From assembly GCA_914767715.1 (NCBI GenBank), contig OU612065.1, positions 4,094,001 to 4,154,000 of the forward strand: a stretch of DNA of 60,000 bases. Direction: 5' to 3'. Of the stretch, positions 43,501-60,000 are shown piece by piece. Position numbers and translations under genes: made by a program. Source of the stretch: Membranipora membranacea (Eukaryota > Bryozoa > Gymnolaemata > Cheilostomatida > Membraniporidae). The notes beneath the pieces are model-generated. The model made no database searches and was not told the DNA's origin. It saw nothing but the letters and a program-made list of their open reading frames with translations. Numbering within the stretch: position 1 is the first letter of the stretch; each line of letters starts with the position of its first letter.

Positions 43501-45073
43501 ATACTTCATTTCCAATAGATACCCACTACATGTTAGTTTAAACATTCTACTTACTGTTTGACACCGAGGCAAATATTCTTTAGTACAAACTTGTGATGAA
43601 TATGAAGACAGGCAGGCGTGATATGATATTTGCTGTATTACTTTTACCCTATTATGTCAAATAGTCAACCATACACGTTCTTCATCACGTTGTTTTGTGT
43701 CTTAGATATGCCGAGAAAAATGATGATAGATAAAGGGGGAGAGTGGAATTTGTTGAAGGATGAGCTGAATATCATCCAGATGATGAGTATCTTCAATCAA
43801 GTAAGAAATCACTCAGCACAGCGTCTTACATCTGTTCACTTGCTAAAAAGTGGATGTGAATTATATGTCGAGCAAACTGTCTGAAACCAAATTCCCTCTC
43901 TTCTCCTAACAACTGTAGCTGGGCGCATTAAGATTAAAGCGCTTCGTATGGTGGCCGGTAGTTATAGTCCTGTTCTTAAACTAGACACTCTTAAACTAGA
44001 CATTCTGGGCGCTCAGACACAGAACTAACTGCCGTAAACATTGTTACCGTCATATAGCCTCCAAAGCCATCAATAGTACATTATTCTAGTCTTTTGTATT
44101 TTTATACTTTTATTCCCATTTCACGATATGTAGTTTTATCCACTTCTTAATTTTGTGCATTTTTAGACAGAGCTCAAATCTTTTAGACAGCACGCCTGAA
44201 ACGTTTTATTATTCATGCAAATGAATCAATATGTCACTATATTCATTTCATACCATTCCATAAGGGTTCTGTATATGTTCTCATTTGCAGAGGATAGAGT
44301 GTCTTTGGTCGCAATATAAGAGGATGTCAGACTCAAAGTGGTTCAAGGAAACGCTCCAAGATCTCGAACGGAGAAGTTTATTTGACCGACATGTAAAGCG
44401 TGACAAGTAAGATTACTGCAGATAATTATGTGCAGACTTAGCAATTAACGTTCATCTGACCATTAGATTATCCTGTCCATGTAAAGTTGTAGGTATTAGG
44501 TATAGGACATAGTGACAATTAGGAAAACAAAAATAAGCAACAGCCTAAGCTCTTAATCTTACGAATCAGCCAGGCATTGCCACTCGTCTTCTCTGTGCTT
44601 GACAGGGCCTTGGTCTATTGTGTATTCGCAAATCTTCTCCAGAAATCCCTGAACACCTTCAGGGAAGACTATAACGCTCACACGATAAGGAGGCAGCACA
44701 ATGTCCTGCTTCCCACGGGTTCTCCCCCAATGTCATGTTTGACTCTCCGGAGAAGTTTAACGTAGGTATGTATTGTAAAAACAGGATTTTATTAAATGTT
44801 TTTGCACTTAATCTGCCATGTTTGAATTGAATTGCTTTCTGGAATTTGTATTGGCATGAATATAAACATCCTCAATGTGTCTTCCACTTACCATCGATAA
44901 GAATTCAAAATTGGTTTGTCTTTGCAGCTGATTTCAGAGAGGAGCTAGAGAGTACATTGACGGACAAAGTGCCACAAACTGAAGCAGCTGATGAACGTTA
45001 CCCAGTAACAGATATTCCGATATCCAAACAGAATGCCGTTCAGGAATATTTAAGGCTGAGAGAATCATTGTAG
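40548..45073 (+). CDS. Spliced zinc-module plus DDE integrase-core protein (~438 aa, one-base frame break)
   Basis: Exons: 40548-40685, 40924-41038, 41169-41268, 41572-41659, 41831-41910, 42330-42429, 43100-43277, 43706-43800, 44291-44406, 44606-44765, 44928-45073. Two cysteine/histidine modules come first: Cys20, 24, 27, 37, 39 with GH41 and H46, then C52-x2-C-x-C-x12-C-x2-CGH75-x4-H80. Next is a helical part (FGYHRIHMALR) and an rve-type core with GPNYIWSVDGH (Asp216), YGIIDTFSRKI, MIDKGGEWN (Asp275) and NQRIECLW (Glu301), so the DDE triad is present. The core resembles the spliced animal 'integrase core domain' proteins. I know no exact name. Phase fails once: exon 10 needs one more base, best placed in the CCCCC run near 44725, to reach SPEKFNV and the last exon. 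This is an assembly error or an inactivating deletion. A polyadenylation signal follows. Confidence 0.85.
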
Positions 45074-45092
45074 CAAATTTTGAAAAATATTA

Positions 45093-45098
45093 AATAAA
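45093..45098 (+). terminator. AATAAA polyadenylation signal of the integrase gene
   Basis: Canonical AATAAA 20 bases after the TAG at 45071-45073. It supports the last-exon call, but the region is AT-rich. Confidence 0.55.
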
Positions 45099-45753
45099 TC
45101 AATTAAATTAATAGACCAAAACTCTCTTTGTATAGTTCATCACTGTTTACGGTCTTCTTCACACTGTTTACTGCACATGCCATATCTTGCGTCGCCATTG
45201 GGATGCTTTAGGCATCTAAAATTTACCATCAATTTGATATATATCTAGTCAACAAACTCTATCTGCATCACAACTAGTTTTTCCGCAGAATACTACTGCC
45301 ATCAGTATGTGGCAGATGATATTACTACGAACATTTATTACTAATATAACAGTTAATAATCATCTTGTAAGTGCGGGCTGGACCATCCAGTGGTGTGGTT
45401 TATGGTTCAAACCCAGGAGTATGTGGTGTCTACTTATCCATTCTGATTCAATTGACAAAAGGACGATCTGTGGCATAACCTTGTGATATTTAAGAGGAGA
45501 AATATTCAATCACATACTTTGTGATGGCCTAGTTACAGTTATCTTGCTTACCTCCAAATTGCACATTGTGTACTGTTGCCAGGGCCATAACAAGCTGCAT
45601 CTCTCTACAAATTGATGATACTCCTATGAGCCGGTGTATCTTTGGTATGTAGAACAAATTATTTACTGAAACGTGATCGTCAGCACATGTTACATCTTGG
45701 GCATCACAAGTATGGTAACAATATTTATTTCGATATTTGCAAAACTATATTTG

Positions 45754-45842
45754 CTGCGTTCAAAATCAACCATCCAGAAACCTCCAAACAGGGTAAGTTA
45801 TAAAATATGTGTCTTGCCCTGTTTGGTGGTTGATTCTGAGCA
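45754..45842. repeat. Short foldback repeat
   Basis: TCAACCATCC, CCTCCAAACAGGGTAAG and the inverse CTTGCCCTGTTTGG, TGGTTGATTCTG flank a ~15-bp loop. The rest of 45074-47419 apart from the listed repeats shows no gene. Confidence 0.65.
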
Positions 45843-46389
45843 TAGGCGAACAACCAGACTTGTATGCACCAGGCACCCTCCCTGCATTCACTCAGGGGTC
45901 CATTGATGCAAACTATAAAATAGCCGTGCAGAGTTGTTCCCTCTTATTTTGTATGAGAATAACTCCAAATGCAAGACAATTTTACAAGGAGGAAAATACC
46001 AAATCAATTTTGAGGCTAACTTTTTTAGTATAGAGTAAAAACCATTGTTTTCTGTCTGTTCAAGTTTGCTCTACTTAAGAGAAGGAAGAAAAAAAATAGA
46101 TATTCTTCTGAGAAAAAGAGATGACAAATATTTCCGGAAATGAATTTCCTCAACATAAAAGCGAAATATTACATCTGTGGGAAATCCACAATACCGGAAA
46201 CATATGTTTTCTGGTGTATGATACTTTTACACTAACTTGCAACATAATATTGTTTGACTATATTGATCATTTATATAAAAAACAGAAGCTGATGCTATTT
46301 CTGTTGGAAAAATTAATAAATCTTAATCATTGTTCAACATCCCATCTGGTCGCCATTTTGTGCCATGCGGGTTTTTCTCATACTTGTGA

Positions 46390-46414
46390 CAAGGAGTAAC
46401 AGAGTTACTCCTTG
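46390..46414. repeat. CAAGGAGT/ACTCCTTG hairpin
   Basis: CAAGGAGTAAC AGA GTTACTCCTTG. One of four AAGGAGT-type hairpins in the window (also 20639-20668, 46635-46660, 52001-52029). Confidence 0.7.
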
Positions 46415-46634
46415 CTTGTGATGTGGCTAGCTAGTAAATATGTTGATTGAATGGACCATCCTAATTCATGGTGAATCAGAAACTGCATTGCTGAGGCCAA
46501 CCCTTGTGGTGGCGACCCTGAAGGTTCTCCATGACACTGGAAAAGTATTCTTTTATGCTATGTGGCTGTTCAACGGCACATGCAGGATTCAATCAATGGA
46601 AAAGAAAATTCATTAGTTGACGGAGTAGTTAAGA

Positions 46635-46660
46635 CCAAGGAGTCACGAGGAACTCCTTGG
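46635..46660. repeat. CCAAGGAGT/ACTCCTTGG hairpin
   Basis: CCAAGGAGTcacgaggaACTCCTTGG. Same terminal word as the hairpins at 46390 and 52001. Confidence 0.7.
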
Positions 46661-46789
46661 TAAGAGTCTTGTATCCCATTCAGCTTTATTTGCCAGTACT
46701 ACTGTATTTTTTCTCACCGGCCATTGATTGTTCTCTAGTTCAGCTTAACAGATTGTGGATGGTCCACATGGGACATGCTGCCCTTAAAA

Positions 46790-47255
46790 CCCACCTGCTT
46801 GCCCATTTGACATCCGCCAGGTGTCCACATGACATCCGGTGGTTACCAAATAGTCATCTGGTTGTCCATAAAACGCATTCTGACACAATTCTTTTTTTTA
46901 AATGGATCAGTTCGTACAGTGTTAGATGGGTTGTGTAGTCACTCATCATCGGGCGACAAATACGATCGGATGGTAACAGCAAATAATATTAGTACCGCTC
47001 CAATCCCATCCAGATAGGTTTGACACGGATCGAATTACTGCTCCGAGCTCATACGGAAAGGTATTTGGCAACAAACAGTTGCCTTATGGCCCCGATGGGT
47101 TAGTGACGGTCATACTTCAATGTTAACACGAGGTGAAATGATTGGTCATAAAGCATTGCCGGATCGGTATTTGTCATAAGCGGATGGCCCTTTTACAGGT
47201 ATCTGTGGTCGATGGCTATGTACCGAAACATTTTTGACACAATAAGACTCAACAA
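46790..47255. repeat. Dispersed ~400-bp repeat, copy 2
   Basis: It shares CATCCGGTGG, AGGTGAAATG, GCATTGCCGGAT-GGTATTTG, GCCCTTTTACAGGTATCTGT and CGATGGC, in order, with 37590-38000. It is clearly diverged, with several indels. It lies just upstream of the katanin-type gene. Confidence 0.7.
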
Positions 47256-47420
47256 TGGCCTGTGTAAATTTATGGTAAACGCAATATAGGTCCAGTCTGT
47301 TTTTCCCGTGTGTAGAATGGCAAGGGCAAACGGTAGGCTCAACATTGATTCTTTGTTTTACCTACTAGGTACTCACATCATAACTCCATGTTTCACCAGT
47401 TCTCCTTACATGTTTTTAGC

Positions 47421-55377
<7,957 letters not shown>

Positions 55378-55454
55378 AACCGTTTATGTTCCGTCGATAT
55401 GCCATTAACGATTTTCTTAAAACTCCCTATTATACATACTGCACGTTACCAGTC

Positions 55455-55460
55455 AATAAA
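55455..55460 (+). terminator. AATAAA polyadenylation signal of the katanin-type gene
   Basis: AATAAA 78 bases after the TAA at 55375-55377, in AGTCAATAAAATGT. The following 55461-56019 shows no gene; an open frame at 55492-55674 has no recognisable match. Confidence 0.65.
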
Positions 55461-56019
55461 ATGTACATAGTAAACTTAACAGATTTACATTTTGTGTTGT
55501 TATCTACTCTTTTGTTGGGAGCAGATCACTCCAACTGTCTACAGGTTTTTGATGGAAATGGTTAGTGAAGATAGAGACCTACCGCTTGACATTTGTATGA
55601 ATTGGACAATGTTAGGTGGAAGTCACATTGACTACCAAAGAGGCTATGCTAAGGAGAAGGAATTGATAAACTAATAGATACTTGATATGACTAAGTAGTA
55701 CATAGAACAGCTCCAGCGCTTATTTGGACAGAAACGATAACTAGCTCAATCGGTTTACATAGAGTAGAAATTTATTCATTCTTTAGTGTGTATATTTATA
55801 AAAAAAGGAATGTTATCACAAATTGAAACGCGCAAGTTCCAGCTGATGCACATTATGTTTATAGTTAAAGCATATAACAGCAGAGTCCGAACCAAGCAGG
55901 TAGGATATTTTGGCAGACCTCTTATTAAGTTGTTTTTATTTACTAGATGTCAATACATAACACCTATATCTGTACATGGACAGGATAACTACTGGAATGA
56001 TGAATGTTGATCGTTGTTT

Positions 56020-57690
56020 CTGCCGGTCTGTAATGTCTGCAATAGTCTTATATGTCACAATGCACATGTCGGTCAAGTCTTTGAGACAATGGGGAGCATC
56101 TGGATGGTATTCAGCTTATCCTTCAACAAATTCCACTCTCTCCCTTTATCATCATCTTTTTTCTCGGCATATCTAAGACACCAAAAAACATGATGAAGAA
56201 CGCGTATGGTCGACTTTTTTAAATTTAGTTGACAAAGCATTGTAATTGCCCAGTTTGATCATAAAATTATGCAGAGAAAATATCATGGCACGCCTCTCTT
56301 CATATCCATCACAAGTTTGTACTCAAGAAATATTTGCTTTGGTGTCAAGCAGTAAATAAAATGATTTCGCCGACCTAAAGTGGGTATACATAGAAAATGA
56401 GGTTATGCACCGCTCTGCAGAAATGATCTAAGCAAAATAAGGGTATTTCTTCCCTTGCACTATGAACTTTGGTGTGATATATACTTTTTTTTGGTAAAGC
56501 CTCATCCAGCATTGATCAAATGAGAGCTTGCACAACAAGTGATAATGATCAATCTATTTTGATGTTTGAGACACAAATGCGGTGGCTTGTGCCGTTGAAG
56601 TTTATTTGCAATCACTCTCAATTATAGTGAGACAGAACAGTTACCATCCACTTTGCTACTGTTTCCACCTTCTTGTCCTGCAGTACTGTGATGGCCATTA
56701 TTTTGCGACTAAACGTGTCGATGATGCCATATATATAGAGACCATAAGGTTGAGCGAGATACTCATGTCCATTCACTGACCAAATGTAGTTTGGGCCCTA
56801 TAAACAGAAAATTAACGAAAACTGAAGTTTCAACATGCATACAACTATGTGCTCAAACTTTGCCGGGTTCGTGGTGGTGGTGGTATTCTATTGTCAATAA
56901 TATCCCAATGTGATTGGGATGTGGTTGAATGAAATGCCATATTAACTTTTTATTTGGCAAACATTAGGTGTCAAACCTATGATCAACCATCAGTAAAACT
57001 GAAATGCACTGAGTCAAACGTATGATCAACCATCAGTAAACTGAAATGCACCGTAAACAGATTTAGATTTCAAACAAAAGCTTTTGCGACTTTAGTACAG
57101 GAGCAGCAGCATCAGCAGCGAACCTTTTGTCATCCTCGTGGTTGATGCTTCTGATGCCACAGTGACAATGAAATAAAATGCCTTCAGATCGAGAGTAGAA
57201 TGTGATACAGACGCCCTATGAGGATGAAGAGTCACATATCAAATAAACGGTGGAGAGATGCGGAACATGTCATAACTTACAAAAGTTTGTAATTGTGTTT
57301 AGGATGTCCAAAACTCATTCATTGCAACCTATATCAGGTCTCTTCACTTCTATGGTAAGAATCATATTGCATAGGTGATGTGAGTTGCAGTATCTTTAGG
57401 TACAATAGGCTATTTACCAATATTCCATTTTGTTATAATTATGTACAAACGCACTGTGAATGAGTTTGAATCGACAATACATTACCTGTATGAAGACGAA
57501 TGATCACACAAGCAATTTCTGTTCCCTTTGCCAAGATATTTGCATTCCTGATATCTGTTTCAGCTTTCAAAGAAGGTCATTCCATCTAGCAGAGTCTGAG
57601 ACATGCCTGTCGACAAAATGTAACACATGTCATGAAAACTTGGAAAACGATCTACAAGGATTTTGTCATTGAGTAGTCATGTTTAGAGTG
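56020..57690 (-). pseudogene. Inverted decayed copy of the integrase gene
   Basis: In transcript order: 57690-57465 matches the first zinc-module exon (GCTAGATGG, GGAATGCAAATATCTTGG), 57245-57115 matches exon 2 (TGAAGGCATT, AACCACGAGGATGACAAA), 56797-56610 is almost identical to the catalytic exon 43100-43277, 56190-56098 matches 43706-43800, and a trace of 44380-44430 lies near 56020-56060. Intron sequence is also conserved (56270-56560 against 43360-43640), so it is a DNA duplication and not a retrocopy. Exons equivalent to 41169-42429 are missing. Defects: the first catalytic Asp codon reads Asn (SVNGH), the donor after YNC is lost (AATTGAGAG for AATTGTGAG), and the second catalytic exon is frameshifted. 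Confidence 0.88.
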
Positions 57691-58614
57691 AAGGATTCTG
57701 TCATTGAGTAGTCATGTTTAGAGTGAAATGAAATCACGGAGAATGGCAAAGACAGAAACCATAACTGTAAACATTTTATCACGCATTCAGAACCTTGCCA
57801 AGCTACCTCGCTGTTCATAAAGAAATTGCTGTTGTGAAGAGCTTCCTGGGCCAACAAAAAAGCCTACACCTAAAGTTGGCCTTCCATCAAATATCTTATT
57901 AGGATTAGGACCTGCATGTCACCTTCAAATTCATTACATGTATCAACACCATGTACAGTCAGTCATCTTTTGTCAACAACAAGGATATATATATGGAGCT
58001 GCAATCATCATGATGTAAAATTGTAAAACTTGAGCATGACGTGGAATGGATATGAAGCCTCCCAGTAGCTAGTCTAGTGGCTGCCATGAATGATGCATGC
58101 ATGCCAATGAATGAATGTTTTGCGGAGAAGGGATAGGGTTGTGCTTCCAAATGCGAAGTAGTAGCTTGTAGGTACTAGTAGTGCAGATAACCTAGCAGAA
58201 CAAGTACCAAGTTCAAAAAAGAGCCAGTCACTCAGTCAACAATGGTTACACCTACACAGTTAGAGCATGGTTAGAGTTACACATACATAACAATAAGTTA
58301 TAACACTCACTCCATCACTGGCTAGCTATTGAGTTGTAATTGATTGTTAGTAATAGCAAAAAGAAACACCTACCTAACAACAGTGTGTAGCAGTTTACTT
58401 GTTGTTCAATAATCATAGTTGTTATAATCAATTTACAGGAACAAAGTGATATGGATGATGATAAAAACACACCATTTTTCCAAATCTTTACAGGAATAAA
58501 AAAAACCTATGCTTCCTATTTGGCTGAATTAAACAGTATCCGATAAAGGTAAAGATCTAAACTCAGAATTAAAAGAAAATAAAAATTGTTTGAAATTTCT
58601 TTTATTTAAGATTT
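57691..58614. other. Flank of the inverted integrase copy
   Basis: No gene was recognised. A 30-base tandem duplication of GTCATTGAGTAGTCATGTTT and AGAGTGAA occurs at about 57664-57729. Parts probably correspond to the inverted upstream region 39813-40547, but the similarity is weak by eye. Confidence 0.45.
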
Positions 58615-58735
58615 ACAAGACATCCGGTTCCGCTTAGCAATAATATATTTTTGAAGAAAAAGGAAAATTTAACCAAAACAAACATCCGGTTTCCTGTTGA
58701 ATAGTGTGGCCGCTTTCGTCAACGGTACCCATCCT
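58615..58735. repeat. Outer arm of the inverted segmental duplication, second copy
   Basis: The reverse complement of the sequence at 39690-39812: ATAGTGTGGCCGCTTTCGTC and AACGGTACCCATCC on one side, ATCCGGTTCCGC on the other. Confidence 0.75.
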
Positions 58736-58941
58736 CCAAAATAAAATGATTGGTATGCTGATGACAAATGAGGGTGTAGCCAATTCAAAAGCACTTCTAT
58801 CAGTGATATTGAACCCTGTTAATATTGACAGGTGTATTTGCAATGGAAATTTATTGAGTTAAAGTTTGAAATTCTTTTTGCAAAATCATTTTAGGAAGAT
58901 CAATGCATACGGTTTGCATTCTGCTTGCAGGATAGCCTTGT

Positions 58942-59053
58942 GACATAGTCTATCTCTGCAGCACAGCAGTGGTGGCGCTGCCTTCCATCAAGAAAGGCAA
59001 CTCCCAGGGTTCAAGGTTATGAGTTATCAAAACCAGTGTTCCATTTAGGCCCA
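58942..59053. repeat. Direct repeat unit A
   Basis: ACATAGTCTATCTCTGCAGC to GTTCCATTTAGGCCCAAA. It recurs almost unchanged at 59889-60000, 947 bp downstream, and that copy runs to the window edge. It contains GGGTTCAAGG, faintly B-box-like, so it may be SINE-derived. Confidence 0.85.
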
Positions 59054-59143
59054 AATATTTCCAAAATATGGGTTTCCATTGTTTTCCCAATTTTGGTACT
59101 CAGACTAGGTGAATTAGTTCAAGCCCTATGCTGCAGAGACGAA

Positions 59144-59597
59144 CCACACTGATCACGTGATATACTATTGCATGTATATCTCTGATCGATAGAGAGTGAA
59201 TTAATTCACTTAGCTTGAGTGCAGCTGAAATTCAGTATTTAGGAGACGTATGGATGATTACCCAAACTTTTGGATATACACTTATCACTTTCTCATTCTT
59301 TGTTAAAATATTCTAATTTATATTTAGAAAATCTGATATCACCTTTTAACAGTTTTAGAAGAGCATTTAACACATGTTTTTGACAAGAAAAGTGACATCG
59401 AAACTGTGTATTGCTAGCCTAAGCTCAGAAGTGAGAACTAATTATGCAGAGCTAGGTAAATCTGTTTCGATCATGTCTGTTTGATAAAATTAAAGTTGTC
59501 CTCTTTTTTAGCCAAATGTAGGTGCTCAATATTTGCGACAGAAGCTCTATCGATCAGAGATACACATACTAATAGTGTAATCTCGAAATCAGTGTGG
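59144..59597. mobile_element. 454-bp terminal-inverted-repeat transposon with 7-bp target duplication
   Basis: Ends CCACACTGAT and ATCAGTGTGG, flanked by AGACGAA on both sides (59137-59143 and 59598-59604). Subterminal inverted words: ATATCTCTGATCGATAGAG against CTATCGATCAGAGATA. No transposase frame was seen. It is a longer relative of the 92-bp element at 20898-20989. Confidence 0.88.
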
Positions 59598-59888
59598 AGA
59601 CGAACGTATGCCTCAACAGTTCGCACATGCGCAGACTGTACGGTTTGGCTAATGAAAATTAGACCGGAAATGTGTGAAAAATGCAATGGTCTTACATATG
59701 AGGCCACTGAAAAATTCTGACAACGAATTTTCAACCCACAGTCACAAATATAGAAGAAAAGAAGCATACCATCATTTTGAGTGGCCTGGTTAAAGAATTG
59801 AAAGAACCTGAAGCAGGCCTATTGAGGTGACAAGTCAACATAGTTTGCATGTAAAGCAATGGGGAAATAAATAGAGGTGTTGGACCGA

Positions 59889-60000
59889 CATAGTCTATCT
59901 CTGCAGCACAGCAGTGGTGGCGCTGCCTTCCATCAAGAAAGGCAACTCCCAGGGTTCAAGGTTATGAGATATCAAAACCAGTGTTCCATTTAGGTCCAAA
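59889..60000. repeat. Direct repeat unit A, second copy
   Basis: It matches 58942-59053 with two or three substitutions (GAGATATC for GAGTTATC, GGTCC for GGCCC) and is cut by the window end. Confidence 0.85.

Overview
This is an AT-rich, intron-rich animal nuclear window. The genes are split into many short exons (31 to 308 nt in the larger genes) with GT-AG introns, and the products are the animal forms of conserved families (DDX56, TTC39, SLC38A9, UBE2W, katanin p60). There are no bacterial operons or ribosome binding sites. The density of small palindromic transposons, the short introns and a spliced integrase gene with zinc modules suggest an early-branching marine invertebrate. A sponge is my best guess, but the sequence does not prove it.

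Layout. 1-1561: a foldback element and otherwise nothing clear. 1562-7582 (+): DDX56, a DEAD-box helicase of large ribosomal subunit assembly, 15 exons, 559 aa, with a perfect 10 x 30-bp minisatellite in one intron. 7939-16997 (-): a TTC39 protein converging tail-to-tail on DDX56, with two alternative sets of 5' coding exons that both join exon 2 in the same phase (595 or 603 aa). 18330-19965 (+): a decayed non-LTR retrotransposon reverse transcriptase. 19966-22432: several small terminal-inverted-repeat elements. 22433-28785 (+): SLC38A9, the lysosomal arginine sensor/transporter, 13 exons, 554 aa. 28786-32686: gene-poor. 32687-37216 (-): UBE2W, 6 exons including two micro-exons, 150 aa, whose second intron holds a 2.6-kb foldback transposon with a 6-bp target duplication. 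37217-40547: dispersed repeats and a SINE. 40548-45073 (+): a spliced gene with two C/H zinc modules and a DDE integrase core. 47421-55377 (+): a katanin p60-type AAA ATPase, 19 exons, 707 aa, whose first coding exon carries the same kind of zinc module. 56020-57690 (-): an inverted, decayed duplicate of the integrase gene. 58600-60000: repeat copies and a 454-bp transposon.

The exon models were built by eye from GT/AG sites, and reading phase closes across every junction of the five conserved genes. The integrase gene closes only if one base is missing in a CCCCC run. The genes do not form one pathway. The main points of interest are (a) the katanin gene with a zinc-module exon, lying between two opposed copies of an integrase gene that carries the same module and the same exon boundary; (b) alternative acidic N-termini of TTC39; and (c) two families of very small terminal-inverted-repeat elements with clean target-site duplications, one of them only 32 bp long.
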